Assembly (NCBI RefSeq): GCF_024438035.1
Contig: NZ_JANFQF010000009.1
Location: forward strand, 124,001 to 188,000
Reading direction: 5' to 3'
DNA: 64,000 nucleotides
Source: Rhodococcus tibetensis
Lineage (GTDB): Bacteria > Actinomycetota > Actinomycetes > Mycobacteriales > Mycobacteriaceae
Each line of letters starts with the position of its first letter. The first letter of the stretch is position 1. The translations under genes and the position numbers were made by a program. Of this stretch, positions 37,493-47,554 are shown piece after piece. Below the pieces are notes generated by a model, which saw only the letters and a program-made list of their open reading frames with translations, did not search any database and was not told the origin of the DNA.

Positions 37493-40400
37493 CCAGCGCG
37501 CGCTTCCGGCCCACCCGTGCCGGGATCATCAACCTCTGGGACTACCGCGACCAGGAGTTCTCCTTCGCCGACGGCCGATTGGTGCTGCGGGGCCCCAACG
37601 GGTCCGGCAAGACGAAGGCACTCGAAGTCCTGTTCCCGTTCGTCCTCGACGGCCGCATCGAACCTCGGCGGCTCAATCCTTTTGCGGGTGAGGAGCGGAC
37701 GATGAAGTCGAACCTTCTCTACCGTGGCCAGGACAGCGCGTACTCGTATGTGTGGATGGAGTTCTGCCGAGGCCCGAAGGACGATCCCGAGGCAGTCACC
37801 GTGGGCATCGGGATGCGCGCGAGCAGGTCCAACGACAAGGTCACCCGGTGGTATTTCGTCGCCGACGGCCGCGTCGGCGTCGACTTCTCGTTGCTCGGCG
37901 CAGACGATCGCCCATTGACGAAGAAGCAGTTGGGTGAGCAGATCGGAACCGACTGCCTGACCGACCGGCCGGTGGACTATCGCGCTGCGATCGATGCCCG
38001 CATGTTCGGCCTCGGCGCCGAGCGCTACGACCAGTTGATCAACCTGATCCTTACCCTCCGGCGTCCACAGCTCGCCAAGAACCTCGACCCGAAGGGGTTG
38101 TCCCAGGCGTTGACCGACGGTCTGCGACCCCTCGACGAGCAACTGGTACTCGAGGCTGCCCGCTCGTTCAGCGACATGGAAGAAGTGGGGCGCGCCCTCG
38201 AAGGTCTCGCGGCCGCTGATGAGGCAACGCAGCGGTTCGTCGGTGTGTACACCAAGTACCTGCGCCAGCAGGCGCGTTCGGACATCGACCAACTCGCCGG
38301 ACGACTCGAGGCCGTCGATACCGGAATCACCGCACTGCGCGAGACCGCAGCCGAACAAACGCGGAGCCGGGAGGCCCGCGAAGCGGCCGAGCAGGGTTTC
38401 ATCGACGCCGAGCGCGCGCTGGACCAGGCGACCGAGAATCTCGACGCCCTCAAGCGTTCCACCGCCTACGAGGGACGCACACAACTCGACGACCTTGCCC
38501 AGGCCGTGGCCACCCTCGAGAAGTCCACCGAGCAACAAGTCGACAAGGCCGCGAAAGCACAGGCCACGCTGGTGCAGCGCACCGAGGAGGCCGGACGGGC
38601 CGACGCCGCTGTCACGAAACTGGCGGAGGTGCTCGCGCGCGCAGAGGACGAACTGCAGGTCGCCGCCGAGGACGCCGGCATCACCTGGACCGCGCTGCCC
38701 ACGGGTGCCCGCACCGACCAGCTGACTGCGGCACTGCACGGTCACGCCGAGGAGCGCGACGGTGACGTGCGGGCTGTGCGAGCTGCGTTGAGCACGGTTG
38801 AGAAAGCCGCCACCGAACGAGCCCGCGCTGACGCCGCAGCGCGTCGAAGCCGTGAACAACTCGAACAGGCCCGCGCCGCGATCCTCGAGGCCGAAGCGGC
38901 TGTCGAGCTCGCGCGCAGCGAAACCGCGGCCGCCCTACGATCCTGGTGGATCGAGCATTCGCCGCTGTACACCGCCCTCGAAGTGCCCGCCACGCTCGTC
39001 GACGCCCTCGACGCCGCGTTACGCAAAGCCGGCGAAGACGACTCGCCCACCTTGGCCGAAGTTCTCACCGCGCACACCGCCGACGCGCTCGAGTCGCTGC
39101 AATCCCGTCGTCGTCGCGCGGAATCCGACATCGCGGTGCTCACCGAGCGAATCAGCGAACTGCGAGTCACCCGTGCGGAGGTCGCCGCCGAGCACGACGA
39201 CGCCCCTGCGCCTTTCGCGGCCCGAACGGGATCGCGAGCGGACTTGCCCGGCGCGCCGCTGTGGCGTCTGGTGCGGTTCCGCGACAACGTGGAGGCCACA
39301 GTGGCGACTGGCGTCGAGTCGGCACTGCAAGCCGCGAACCTCCTCGACGGGTGGATCTTCGGCGGCGACGGACCGCTGCCGGATTCGGAGTCCGAGCAGT
39401 TCCTGCTGGCGTTGCCGAAGGGAGATCGCCCGGGCGGCCGAACTCTGGCGGAGGTTCTCGAAGTCGAGCCCGATACCGGCGTCCCCGCGGATCGTGTGCA
39501 GGCCGTGCTCGAGTCGATCGCCTGGGCGCCGGAAAGCGGCTCGGTGGCCGGCACGGTGGTCGCCGTCGATGGTTCGGGTGGATACCGGCAAGGCGTGCAA
39601 CAGGGTTCACACACGAAGAGTGATGCGGAGTACATCGGCGCCACGGCCCGCGCGCGCAGGCGGGCGACGCGAATCGCCGAACTCGATCGGACCATCGACG
39701 AGTCCGAGGCAGCGCTGACCGACGCCCGCACCGCCGAGGCGGAAGCCGTCGCGTTGTCCGCGCAGGTTGCCACGATCAGCCGGTCACTCCCCCGCACCGC
39801 AGCGGTTCTGCGCGCGCTCAAATCGGTGACCGAGAATGCGGGGGTGCTCCGCTCTCGCACCGAGGCGTCGGCGGCGGCGGATCGCGATCTCGATCAGGCC
39901 ATCGCCGACCTGTCGGCCAAGGAGAAGCAGCTGCGCGCCGCAGCCGTCGCCCACCGAACTCCGTACCTGGCACGCGAAGTCGACTCACTGGCCGCGGCCA
40001 TTCGGCATTTCGAAAAGCAGGGCGAGCTGGTATTGCGCTGTCGGCGTGAGCATCTCAAGGAACTCGAGCACACCCGGGAAACGCACGACCGACTCGCGGA
40101 AGCACGCGGCAACGCGGAGGAGTTCGCTGAGGAGGCGGCCATCGCCGAAGAGAGCCTCGCAACTCAGGTCCAGCGGCTGGACACCCTTCGCGAAAGTCTC
40201 GGTGCCAGCGCGGAGCAGATCGACGCTCAACTCGGAGACGCGCATGCCCGAATCGAGGCGTGTAAGCAGCGGCAGCGGGAAGCACGCAAAGCGGACAAGG
40301 ATGCCGGAGAGGCGATCGGCAAGGCCGAGGGGGCGTACGCGGCGGCCGTCGCCACCCTGCGTATCGCGCTCACCGAAACCCACAACGATGCGGCGCGCCT

Positions 40401-41661
40401 CGCCCCGTACGCACGACGCGACCTCCTCGAACTGCTCGGCGTCGACATCGAACATGTGTGGCCCGCGAGTCCTGCGGCGTGGATGAATGCGGATCAGCTC
40501 GTCTACCGAATCCAGAACGCGGACAGCACAGCACAGGTCCTGCCCAGTGAGGTTCTCGCCCTGTACAGCGCGCTGGATTCTGGCACCGGCTCGGTGCGGG
40601 TCAGCGAGGCGGCACGCAAGTCCACTCGCACCGCGCTCACCACAGCCCTGCAGGACTTCGACGCCGGCCTCGCGTCCGCCGGCCAGGACTACCGCGTGCA
40701 GTGGGATGCACCGGACGGGCTCACAGTGGTTCAGGTTCAGGACGATCAGGGCTACTCGTCGGTGGGTGCGTTCGCGTCCCGGATCGCCGCTGCCCGGACC
40801 GATCAGGAACTCCTCCTCACCGAATCGGAACGACGCATACTCGAGGACGCCCTCCTCACCGGGCTCGCTCAGCAGATCCACGAACGCACCATCGATGCTC
40901 GCGACCTGATCGCCCGGATGGGTTCGGAAATGCGGGAGCGGCGGATGTCGTCGGGCAACACGATCGGCGTGCACTGGGTTCTCGCCGACAACCTCGACGA
41001 CAACGCACGCGCCATCTCGAAACTGCTCGATCGCGATGCGTCCGCGCTGAGTCCGGACGACCTCGCCACCATGCGAGCACATTTCGCGGCGCAGATTCGC
41101 ACCGCCCGGGCCGCGCACCCCGAACGCTCGTACCCCGAGATCCTCGCCTCCGCGCTCGACTACCGCAGATGGCGGGTGTTCTCCTTCACCCTCGTCGGCG
41201 GCGACGGCAGCGAGGACCGGCTCACCGTCGCCCGGCACAGTGCACTCTCCGGCGGGGAGCAATCCGTGTCGCTCCACCTGCCGCTCTTCGCGGCCGCCCA
41301 CGTGATGCTCGACTCCGCCGATCCACACGCGCCGCGACTTCTCGCGCTCGACGAGGCCTTCGCCGGCGTCGACGACAACGGTCGCGGTGAGCTACTGGGG
41401 TTGAGCGTCCAGTTCGATCTCGATCTGTTCATGACCGGGTACGACCTCTGGATCACGTACGCCGGGGTCCCGGGGTGCGCACACTACGACCTCGCGCACT
41501 CGACGGCGGAACACAGTGTCAGCGCCGCGCTGCTGGTGTGGGCCGACGGCGAACTACTCGCCGAACACGACGGAACCGATCTGGCGCGCGCTCTCGGATC
41601 GCCCTTGCGCAGACGAGTGCCCTCTCCCGCCGAGGGCGGATTCGAATTCGCCGAGGTGTGA
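37489..41661 (+). CDS. jetC: Wadjet SMC-like ATPase JetC (TIGR02680 family)
   Basis: JetC is the motor of the Wadjet complex: an SMC/MukB/SbcC-like ATPase that extrudes DNA loops. The 1390-residue protein has Walker A GPNGSGKT (35-42), long Ala/Glu/Arg-rich coiled-coil regions (about 250-500 and 690-960), a central globular part, an ABC signature LSGGEQ (1253-1258) and Walker B LLALDEAFAG (Asp1288-Glu1289). The head domains at both ends and the length fit TIGR02680. ATP-binding and hydrolysis residues are all intact, so the system looks active. It begins at the ATG overlapping the jetB stop; the frame is open 226 codons upstream, but that lies within jetB. Confidence 0.88.
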   Translation: MTSARFRPTRAGIINLWDYRDQEFSFADGRLVLRGPNGSGKTKALEVLFPFVLDGRIEPRRLNPFAGEERTMKSNLLYRGQDSAYSYVWMEFCRGPKDDPEAVTVGIGMRASRSNDKVTRWYFVADGRVGVDFSLLGADDRPLTKKQLGEQIGTDCLTDRPVDYRAAIDARMFGLGAERYDQLINLILTLRRPQLAKNLDPKGLSQALTDGLRPLDEQLVLEAARSFSDMEEVGRALEGLAAADEATQRFVGVYTKYLRQQARSDIDQLAGRLEAVDTGITALRETAAEQTRSREAREAAEQGFIDAERALDQATENLDALKRSTAYEGRTQLDDLAQAVATLEKSTEQQVDKAAKAQATLVQRTEEAGRADAAVTKLAEVLARAEDELQVAAEDAGITWTALPTGARTDQLTAALHGHAEERDGDVRAVRAALSTVEKAATERARADAAARRSREQLEQARAAILEAEAAVELARSETAAALRSWWIEHSPLYTALEVPATLVDALDAALRKAGEDDSPTLAEVLTAHTADALESLQSRRRRAESDIAVLTERISELRVTRAEVAAEHDDAPAPFAARTGSRADLPGAPLWRLVRFRDNVEATVATGVESALQAANLLDGWIFGGDGPLPDSESEQFLLALPKGDRPGGRTLAEVLEVEPDTGVPADRVQAVLESIAWAPESGSVAGTVVAVDGSGGYRQGVQQGSHTKSDAEYIGATARARRRATRIAELDRTIDESEAALTDARTAEAEAVALSAQVATISRSLPRTAAVLRALKSVTENAGVLRSRTEASAAADRDLDQAIADLSAKEKQLRAAAVAHRTPYLAREVDSLAAAIRHFEKQGELVLRCRREHLKELEHTRETHDRLAEARGNAEEFAEEAAIAEESLATQVQRLDTLRESLGASAEQIDAQLGDAHARIEACKQRQREARKADKDAGEAIGKAEGAYAAAVATLRIALTETHNDAARLAPYARRDLLELLGVDIEHVWPASPAAWMNADQLVYRIQNADSTAQVLPSEVLALYSALDSGTGSVRVSEAARKSTRTALTTALQDFDAGLASAGQDYRVQWDAPDGLTVVQVQDDQGYSSVGAFASRIAAARTDQELLLTESERRILEDALLTGLAQQIHERTIDARDLIARMGSEMRERRMSSGNTIGVHWVLADNLDDNARAISKLLDRDASALSPDDLATMRAHFAAQIRTARAAHPERSYPEILASALDYRRWRVFSFTLVGGDGSEDRLTVARHSALSGGEQSVSLHLPLFAAAHVMLDSADPHAPRLLALDEAFAGVDDNGRGELLGLSVQFDLDLFMTGYDLWITYAGVPGCAHYDLAHSTAEHSVSAALLVWADGELLAEHDGTDLARALGSPLRRRVPSPAEGGFEFAEV

Positions 41662-41664
41662 GGT

Positions 41665-42861
41665 GTGAGTAGCTGGGACGGAACGCCCGAACTCGCGGAG
41701 CTCCTCGACGCGGCGCGCAGAAAGCTCGAGCGGAACTGGTTGCGTATCGAGGACACGGTCGATGTCACTGCGTCGCCGTTGGCACCGGAACTGTGGCGGC
41801 TCTGCACTGCCATTCGCGGGGGTCGCGCCAAAAGCTTCACCAAGAAGATCACTGTTCCGCTGACCGAGATCGACCGATGGTTACACGACAACACGGGGCA
41901 AGGCCTCCTCGCTACGCTCGGACCGCTGACCAACAAGAAGCTGGCCGAAGCCGAGAAGAGCGCCTACCGCGAACACTGGCCTCGTGAGATAAGGAGCCGA
42001 CTCGGTGAGGGTGCCGACGAATTTTGGGTCGAGTGGCTCCGCTCGAGCGGCAAGTTCGTCCAACAGAACTACTTCCCCGCGCTTCGTGCTGCACCCGAGG
42101 TTTTGAAGTACCTCCCGGCCGAGGACATTGCACTCACCGAACTCGCCGAACGCGCAACGGGCGACACCAAAGCATTAGGGCGCGACGGCAGATTGGCGTC
42201 GATTGTCCTGCATGCCCTGGCTCTGAAGCAGGGAGTCCCCCGGCCGGACTCGGTCGAAGCCGAACGTGCGGTGTGGGAAGCCGCGGGCGTGATCGTCGAC
42301 ACTCTGTCGAGCCAAGTGATGGTGCTCGGAATGCGGGCACGCGACGAACACCTGCTCGGCCGGTTCCTGAACGAGTCGGCGGAGGCCGGGCTTCCGTTCG
42401 TCATCACGCTCGATCAACTCACGCGCTTTCCGGTAACGGGATTCGAAGGACCGGTGTTCGTCTGCGAGAACCCTGCGGTGCTCGCCGCGGCAGCCCGCAC
42501 GCTCGGTGCCCAGTGCCCGGCACTGATCTGCACACAAGGCCAGCCGTCCGCGACGGCACGCCGCCTCCTCGCCGCGTGCTCCGACATACATTGGCGCGGC
42601 GACTTCGACTGGACCGGACTCCGCACCACCGCCGCGGCGATAGACCGCTACCTGGCCGTTCCCTGGCTCATGGACGCGGACACCTACCGCACCGCTTCGA
42701 ACCGCGGGCCGTCGGAGTCCTTCAAGGAATCCGACCTTCTGTACGACGCTACGTGGGATACGGAACTGTCCGCACTTATGAGAGCAACCGGGCGTGCGGT
42801 GATGGAAGAACGGATCATTCCCGAACTCCTCGCCTCACTACGTGCCGCGAGCACTGCTTAA
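41665..42861 (+). CDS. jetD: Wadjet TOPRIM nuclease JetD (TIGR02679/DUF2399 family)
   Basis: JetD is the nuclease of the Wadjet complex and cuts the extruded circular DNA. The 398-residue product ends in a TOPRIM-like domain with the glutamate in VFVCENPAV (Glu268) and the DxD motif in GDFDWTGLR (Asp313, Asp315). The N-terminal part (LWRLCTAIRGGRAKSF, IDRWLHDNTGQGLLATLG) matches my memory of TIGR02679. The GTG start at 41665 is 3 nt after the jetC stop. It ends 30 bp from convergent mshC, where conserved mycobacterial gene order resumes. Confidence 0.87.
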   Translation: MSSWDGTPELAELLDAARRKLERNWLRIEDTVDVTASPLAPELWRLCTAIRGGRAKSFTKKITVPLTEIDRWLHDNTGQGLLATLGPLTNKKLAEAEKSAYREHWPREIRSRLGEGADEFWVEWLRSSGKFVQQNYFPALRAAPEVLKYLPAEDIALTELAERATGDTKALGRDGRLASIVLHALALKQGVPRPDSVEAERAVWEAAGVIVDTLSSQVMVLGMRARDEHLLGRFLNESAEAGLPFVITLDQLTRFPVTGFEGPVFVCENPAVLAAAARTLGAQCPALICTQGQPSATARRLLAACSDIHWRGDFDWTGLRTTAAAIDRYLAVPWLMDADTYRTASNRGPSESFKESDLLYDATWDTELSALMRATGRAVMEERIIPELLASLRAASTA

Positions 42862-42891
42862 CCGCGGGCGGTTCAGAGCATCACGGGCGCG

Positions 42892-44133
42892 TCAGTGCAG
42901 AGAGATCCCGAGGAGTGCGTCCACGGCAGCGGCGAAGTCGCTCGGCGCGTTCGTGTCCGAGCCGCCGTGATCGAGCGCGCGGCGGGCCCAGCCGTCGAGG
43001 GCGTCGAGGGCCTTCGGGGTGTCGAGGTCGTCGGCGAGATGCTGACGCAGCCGGGCGATCGTGTCTGTGGCCGACTGCGCCGACTCCAGGGCAGCGGCGT
43101 CCTTCCACAGCTTCAGCCGGGTGTGCGCTTCGGCGAGCACCTGCTCGGTCCACGGGCGGTCCTGCCGGTAGTGCCCCGAGAGCAGTCCGAGCCGGATGGC
43201 CGCGGGGTCGACGCCGCCGCCGCGTAGCTTCGAGACGAACACGAGGTTGCCGCGGCTCTTCGACATCTTCTCGCCGTCGAGGCCGATCATCCCGGTGTGC
43301 ACGTAGTGGCGGGCGAAGCGACGGTCTCCCGTGACTGATTCGGCGTGCGCAGCCGAGTACTCGTGGTGCGGGAAGATCAGGTCACTGCCCCCGCCCTGTA
43401 CGTCGAAGCCCGAGCCGATGCGATTGAGGGCGATGGCAGAACATTCGATGTGCCAGCCGGGACGGCCCTGGCCGAACGGCGCCGGCCACGACGGCTCGCC
43501 GGGACGGGCGGCGCGCCACACCAGGGCGTCGAGGGGATCTTCCTTTCCGGGGCGCTCGGGGTCGCCGCCGCGCTCCGCGAAGAATTTCTCCATCGTCTCC
43601 CGGTCGTATCCGGACTCGTACCCGAACTGCTCGGTGGCACTGGTACGGAAGTACACATCGGGGAACTCTGCGTCGTCGACGATGTAGGCGGCGCCGGAGG
43701 CGAGGAATTTCTCGACGAGCTCCACCACTTCGTTGACCGACTCGACGGCCCCGATGTAGTCGCGGGGAGGGATGACTCGCAGGGCCTCCATGTCCTCCCG
43801 GAAGAGTGCCGTCTCCCGCATGCCGAGCACGACCCAGTCCTCGCCGTCACGGGCGGCGCGCTCGAACAGCGGGTCGTCGACATCGGTGACGTTCTGGACG
43901 TAATGCACTTCGTGCCCGGCGTCACGCCACAGCCGGTTCACCAGATCGAACGTCAGATACGTCGCAGCGTGACCGAGGTGAGTGGCGTCGTAGGGAGTGA
44001 TACCGCACACGTACATGGTTGCCGTGCGCCCCGGGGTGACCGGGCGAACCTGCCGGTCAGCGGTATCGAACAACCGCAGCGGGGGCCCCTGGCCAGGGAC
44101 GGACGGGACAGCGGTATCGGACCAAGACTGCAT
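42892..44133 (-). CDS. mshC: L-cysteine:1D-myo-inositol 2-amino-2-deoxy-alpha-D-glucopyranoside ligase MshC
   Basis: MshC adds cysteine to glucosaminyl-inositol, a late step in mycothiol biosynthesis. The 413-residue protein is related to cysteinyl-tRNA synthetase: zinc-region Cys43 in [15 protein letters not shown], the HIGH-type signature at 52-55 (HLGH), the substrate region [25 protein letters not shown], and KMSKS at 289-293. It starts [20 protein letters not shown], like the mycobacterial enzyme, and lacks the tRNA-binding extension of CysS. Mycothiol is the major thiol of actinobacteria, supporting the taxonomic call. Confidence 0.96.
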   Translation of the reverse strand: MQSWSDTAVPSVPGQGPPLRLFDTADRQVRPVTPGRTATMYVCGITPYDATHLGHAATYLTFDLVNRLWRDAGHEVHYVQNVTDVDDPLFERAARDGEDWVVLGMRETALFREDMEALRVIPPRDYIGAVESVNEVVELVEKFLASGAAYIVDDAEFPDVYFRTSATEQFGYESGYDRETMEKFFAERGGDPERPGKEDPLDALVWRAARPGEPSWPAPFGQGRPGWHIECSAIALNRIGSGFDVQGGGSDLIFPHHEYSAAHAESVTGDRRFARHYVHTGMIGLDGEKMSKSRGNLVFVSKLRGGGVDPAAIRLGLLSGHYRQDRPWTEQVLAEAHTRLKLWKDAAALESAQSATDTIARLRQHLADDLDTPKALDALDGWARRALDHGGSDTNAPSDFAAAVDALLGISLH

Positions 44134-44223
44134 GATTGCGAGCCTAGTGGACCGGCGTAGGAGCCCTCGATGGAGCCGCCGCCCGACGGCCTTGAACGGG
44201 TTCCAGTCCCCTGGTCGGAGCTA

Positions 44224-45027
44224 TCAGAACGCGGGCCACGGGATCGGCCGGTGCCCGTTGGGACGTGGCATCACCGGGGCGTCGAGCAGGTCGACCGCCC
44301 GTTCGTACAGCGCCGCGACCTCGGCGGAGGTGATGTGCTCCGCGAGCTTCACGCCGAAGTCGCGCTCGAGCGCCGGAATCAACTCGGCGATATCGACCAC
44401 CAGGGCACCGGGCACCTGTGTCCCTGCCCACCCCCACAGCACTGTCCGCAGTTTGTTCTCTCTGTGCAGGCAGATTCCGTGGTCGACGCCGTACACGGAA
44501 CCGTCGAGCCCTTCGAGCGCGTGACCACCTTTGCGGTCGGCGTTGTTGATGAGGATGTCGAGGACGGCCATGCGCTGCAGTCTGGGGTCGTCGGCGTGGA
44601 TGAGGGCCACCGGCTCTCCATCCATGTCGCTGGCGCGCAGGATCTCGAACCACCCCTCCGGCACGGCACCGGGCGCGCAGACGTCGACCAGGTCGAGTCC
44701 GCCGCCGTCGTCTCCGTGACGGTCAGCGGTGTCCACCCATTGCTGCACCATGCCCCGCCCGAAGGGACCGTCCCGGAGGAGGGTGCGGGGAATCACACCC
44801 CACCCGAGCTGTTCGGACACCAGGTACGACGCGTACTCCCGGCCGGCGAGGGTTCCGTCGGGGAAGTCCCACAGCGGCCGCTCCCCGCGAATCGGTTTGT
44901 ACACGCACCGGACCGACGTCTCCCCGACGACCGCATCACAAACCAGCGTGGCGTTGCTGGCATGGGTGATCTGGCCGATGAGGGTCAGTTCGCCGAACTC
45001 CAGAGGGTCCGAATCCTCGGCGGGCAA
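44224..45027 (-). CDS. SCO1664-family (PI3/PI4-kinase-fold) protein
   Basis: The 267-residue product contains VYKPIRGERPLWDFPDGTLAGRE, VLDILINNADRKGGHALEG and YGVDHGICLHRENKLRTVLWG, a lysine-plus-DxxxNxD-like pattern of a phosphatidylinositol-kinase-type fold. This matches the actinobacterial SCO1664 family, whose function is unknown; whether it phosphorylates anything is not shown. It starts 3 nt after the stop of the DUF3090 gene, forming an operon-like block with the neighbouring phosphatase and uppP. Confidence 0.8.
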   Translation of the reverse strand: MPAEDSDPLEFGELTLIGQITHASNATLVCDAVVGETSVRCVYKPIRGERPLWDFPDGTLAGREYASYLVSEQLGWGVIPRTLLRDGPFGRGMVQQWVDTADRHGDDGGGLDLVDVCAPGAVPEGWFEILRASDMDGEPVALIHADDPRLQRMAVLDILINNADRKGGHALEGLDGSVYGVDHGICLHRENKLRTVLWGWAGTQVPGALVVDIAELIPALERDFGVKLAEHITSAEVAALYERAVDLLDAPVMPRPNGHRPIPWPAF

Positions 45028-45030
45028 CTG

Positions 45031-45624
45031 TCAGTCCTCCTCGTCCGTCTCCGGGGTGAGTCCGAAGCTGTGGCCGCGGCGGTACCCGTTGGTGCGGATG
45101 CAGATGTGCCCCTCAGGCATGAGCGGCTCTCCACACAGCGGGCACGGTGCCCGGCCGGCCGCGATAACTCGTTCGGATCGAAGCGAGAAGTCCCTGGCCT
45201 GCAAGGGTGTGAGGAAGACCCGTACGGCATCCGGTCCGTCGTCCGAGTCGTCGAGGACGACCGACTCGTCGAATTCCGTCTCGGTGACTGCCAGAAGCTC
45301 CACGACCACGGCCCCGGCGTCCGCGTCCCAGCCCAGGCCCATCGTCCCCACCCGGAATTCGGCGTCGATGGGGGTGACGAGCGGGCTCGCGTCGTCGAGT
45401 TCGTCGCCTTGCGGCGGAACTTCTGTACCGAACCGGCGGTGCACTTCCTCGAGGAGGAGTCCCATCCGATCGGCGAGCACCTGAACCTGCTGCTTCTCCA
45501 ACAAAACGCTGACGACACGTGTCTCGTGAACCGCCTGGAGATAAAACGTCCTGTCGCCGGGCTCACCCACCGTTCCCGCAATGAACCGGTCAGGAGTGCG
45601 GAATACGTGAATCGCGCGTGACAT
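45031..45624 (-). CDS. DUF3090-family protein
   Basis: The 197-residue product starts MSRAIHVFRTPDRFIAGTVG and has PGDRTFYLQAVHETRVVSVLLEK and VFLTPLQARDF, the hallmark of DUF3090. A C-terminal treble-clef-like pattern is visible: CPLCGEPLMPEGHICIRTNG, with two CxxC/HxC pairs that may bind zinc. Function is unknown. It has a strong AAGGAGGT ribosome-binding site. It is placed between the histidine phosphatase and the SCO1664-type gene, as in other actinobacteria. Confidence 0.87.
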   Translation of the reverse strand: MSRAIHVFRTPDRFIAGTVGEPGDRTFYLQAVHETRVVSVLLEKQQVQVLADRMGLLLEEVHRRFGTEVPPQGDELDDASPLVTPIDAEFRVGTMGLGWDADAGAVVVELLAVTETEFDESVVLDDSDDGPDAVRVFLTPLQARDFSLRSERVIAAGRAPCPLCGEPLMPEGHICIRTNGYRRGHSFGLTPETDEED

Positions 45625-45728
45625 TGCACCTCCTTCAGCTGGAGCCGGGCCCTTCTGCGGCGCTGCCCACTCGTTGATCCGTCTCGGACTCTTCCTAGCA
45701 GCGTGCCCCGTTCATTATCCGTCAATCG

Positions 45729-46427
45729 TTACAGGCGGACCTCCCCGCCGGGGACCGACCCCGAAACTTCGGCGGTGGCACCGTCCCCCGACGCGGGTGA
45801 TGTGTTGACCCCCGACAGGTCGTGGCCGGTGTCGTTCATCTTCAGCACGTACGGCCGGGTGGAGGTGTAACGGACGACGCTGATGGATGCGGGCTCGGCG
45901 ACGATCCGCTGAAAGCCGTCGAGGTGCGAGCCGAGTGCATCGGCGAGCACCGCCTTGATGACGTCACCGTGCGAGCATGCCACCCAGACCACGTCCCGGC
46001 CGTGCCGTTCCACGAGCCGCGCATCATGCTCCCGGATGGCTGCGACCGCCCGGGCCTGCACCTGCGCGAGGCCCTCACCGCCAGGAAACACCGCCGCAGA
46101 GGCGTGTTGCTGGACGACCTTCCACAGCGGCTCCTCCAGCAGAGCCTTCAGCTCACGGCCGGTCCAGTCGCCGTAGTCGACCTCCACGAGCCGGTGTTCC
46201 ACCACCGGGGTCAGTCCCCGCGCCCGCGCGAGCGGCTGCACCGTCTGCTCGCACCGCAACAGCGGCGAGTGCACGATCTCCTCGATCGCCACGTCCGCAA
46301 GCCGGGCGACGACTCCCTCCGCCTGTTCCCGGCCGTGGTCGTCGAGTTCGACTCCCGGGGACCGGCCGGCGAGCGTGCGTGCAGTGTTGGAGGTCGACCG
46401 CCCATGGCGCAGCAGCACAACTGTCAT
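45729..46427 (-). CDS. histidine phosphatase family protein (MSMEG_4193-type)
   Basis: The 232-residue protein has the RHG signature at residues 7-9 (LLRHGRSTSN), ELDDHGREQAEGVVARL, SPLLRCEQTVQPLARARG and the second histidine in VACSHGDVIKAVL. This is the phosphoglycerate-mutase-like fold with an intact His pair, predicting phosphatase activity; the substrate is unknown. M. tuberculosis Rv2135c is the positional counterpart. It lies between uppP and the DUF3090 gene on the same strand. Confidence 0.88.
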   Translation of the reverse strand: MTVVLLRHGRSTSNTARTLAGRSPGVELDDHGREQAEGVVARLADVAIEEIVHSPLLRCEQTVQPLARARGLTPVVEHRLVEVDYGDWTGRELKALLEEPLWKVVQQHASAAVFPGGEGLAQVQARAVAAIREHDARLVERHGRDVVWVACSHGDVIKAVLADALGSHLDGFQRIVAEPASISVVRYTSTRPYVLKMNDTGHDLSGVNTSPASGDGATAEVSGSVPGGEVRL

Positions 46428-46467
46428 TGGCCCAGCCTAGTGTCGCGCATGCGCCGACCGCCCGATC

Positions 46468-47301
46468 TCATGTTGCCGACACGACGCCGGTTGCCAGGAG
46501 CGACAACACCACGGCGCCCAGGATGATGCGGTAGCCGACGAACCAGTACATCGAGTGGTCGACGACGAAGCGGAGCAGCCACGCGATCGACGCATACCCG
46601 ATAGCGAACGCGATCAGCGTCGCGACGAGCAACTGGGCACCACTCGCGTTGAGGCCTTCGCCCGAGGGTTCGAACGCGTCGGGGAGGCTGAAAAGACCCG
46701 ACGCGACGACGGCCGGAATAGCGAGGAGGAACGAATACCGGGCCGCGGCCTCGCGGGTCAGTCCGAGAAACAAGCCCGCGCTGATCGTGCCGCCGGACCG
46801 CGACACGCCGGGAATCAGGGCCAGGGCTTGAGCCGTACCCATGATGATCCCGTCCTTGGCGCGCAGATCCTCGATCGGACGAACCTTGCGCCCGTAGTAC
46901 TCCGCTGCCGCGATGACGAGTGCGAAAACGATCAACATGGTGGCGATCAACCAGAGATTGCGTGCCCCCGTGCGGATCTGATCCTTGAAGAGAAAGCCGA
47001 GGATTCCTACCGGGAGGGTGCCGATGATGACGTACCAGCCCATCCGGTAGTCGAGGTCACCTCGATGTTCGGGGTGCAGCAGTCCACGGAACCACGCAAC
47101 GATGATCCGTCCGATGTCGCGGGCGAAGTAGATGAGAACGGCGGCTTCGGTGCCGAGCTGGGTGACGGCGGTGAAGGAGGCACCCGCGTCGTCACCGAAG
47201 AAGACCTCGGACACGATTCGCAGGTGACCGGACGAGGAGATAGGCAGAAACTCCGTCAAGCCCTGGACGACTCCGAGGACGATCGCCTGGAGCCACGACA
47301 T
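46468..47301 (-). CDS. uppP: undecaprenyl-diphosphatase UppP (bacitracin resistance protein)
   Basis: UppP removes a phosphate from undecaprenyl diphosphate, recycling the lipid carrier for peptidoglycan and wall polymer synthesis. The 277-residue membrane protein begins [20 protein letters not shown] and has the two active-site motifs [14 protein letters not shown] and [10 protein letters not shown] plus about eight hydrophobic helices. The ATG at 47301 follows GGGGGAGG; an ATG at 47313 is a less likely start. It leads the operon-like block uppP-phosphatase-DUF3090-SCO1664. Confidence 0.95.
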   Translation of the reverse strand: MSWLQAIVLGVVQGLTEFLPISSSGHLRIVSEVFFGDDAGASFTAVTQLGTEAAVLIYFARDIGRIIVAWFRGLLHPEHRGDLDYRMGWYVIIGTLPVGILGFLFKDQIRTGARNLWLIATMLIVFALVIAAAEYYGRKVRPIEDLRAKDGIIMGTAQALALIPGVSRSGGTISAGLFLGLTREAAARYSFLLAIPAVVASGLFSLPDAFEPSGEGLNASGAQLLVATLIAFAIGYASIAWLLRFVVDHSMYWFVGYRIILGAVVLSLLATGVVSAT

Positions 47302-47554
47302 CGCCTCCCCCATCACTGACCTGTCCCGAGGTGCAGGGCCCCGGCCCGCGTGGCCTCGAATCTGCTGTTCGGACGCCAATTTCCCATGTCGCGTTCGTCA
47401 TTCACCGGCGCCACGGTACCGGGAGGCCCCGCCCGCGGCAGAATCCGGCGTGGCAGGGCGGCCTGTTCCGCGCGACACCATTACGCTGCTCCTGTGGTGG
47501 CCCGTCCCGGGTGGCAGTGGCACTCCGGGGAAACAGCACGAGACGCAGGCGGTT

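Noticed and set aside
39985-41328. A 447-codon minus-strand frame opposite the end of jetC
   Set aside because: It shadows jetC, whose SMC motifs are clear. The antisense product has no known pattern.
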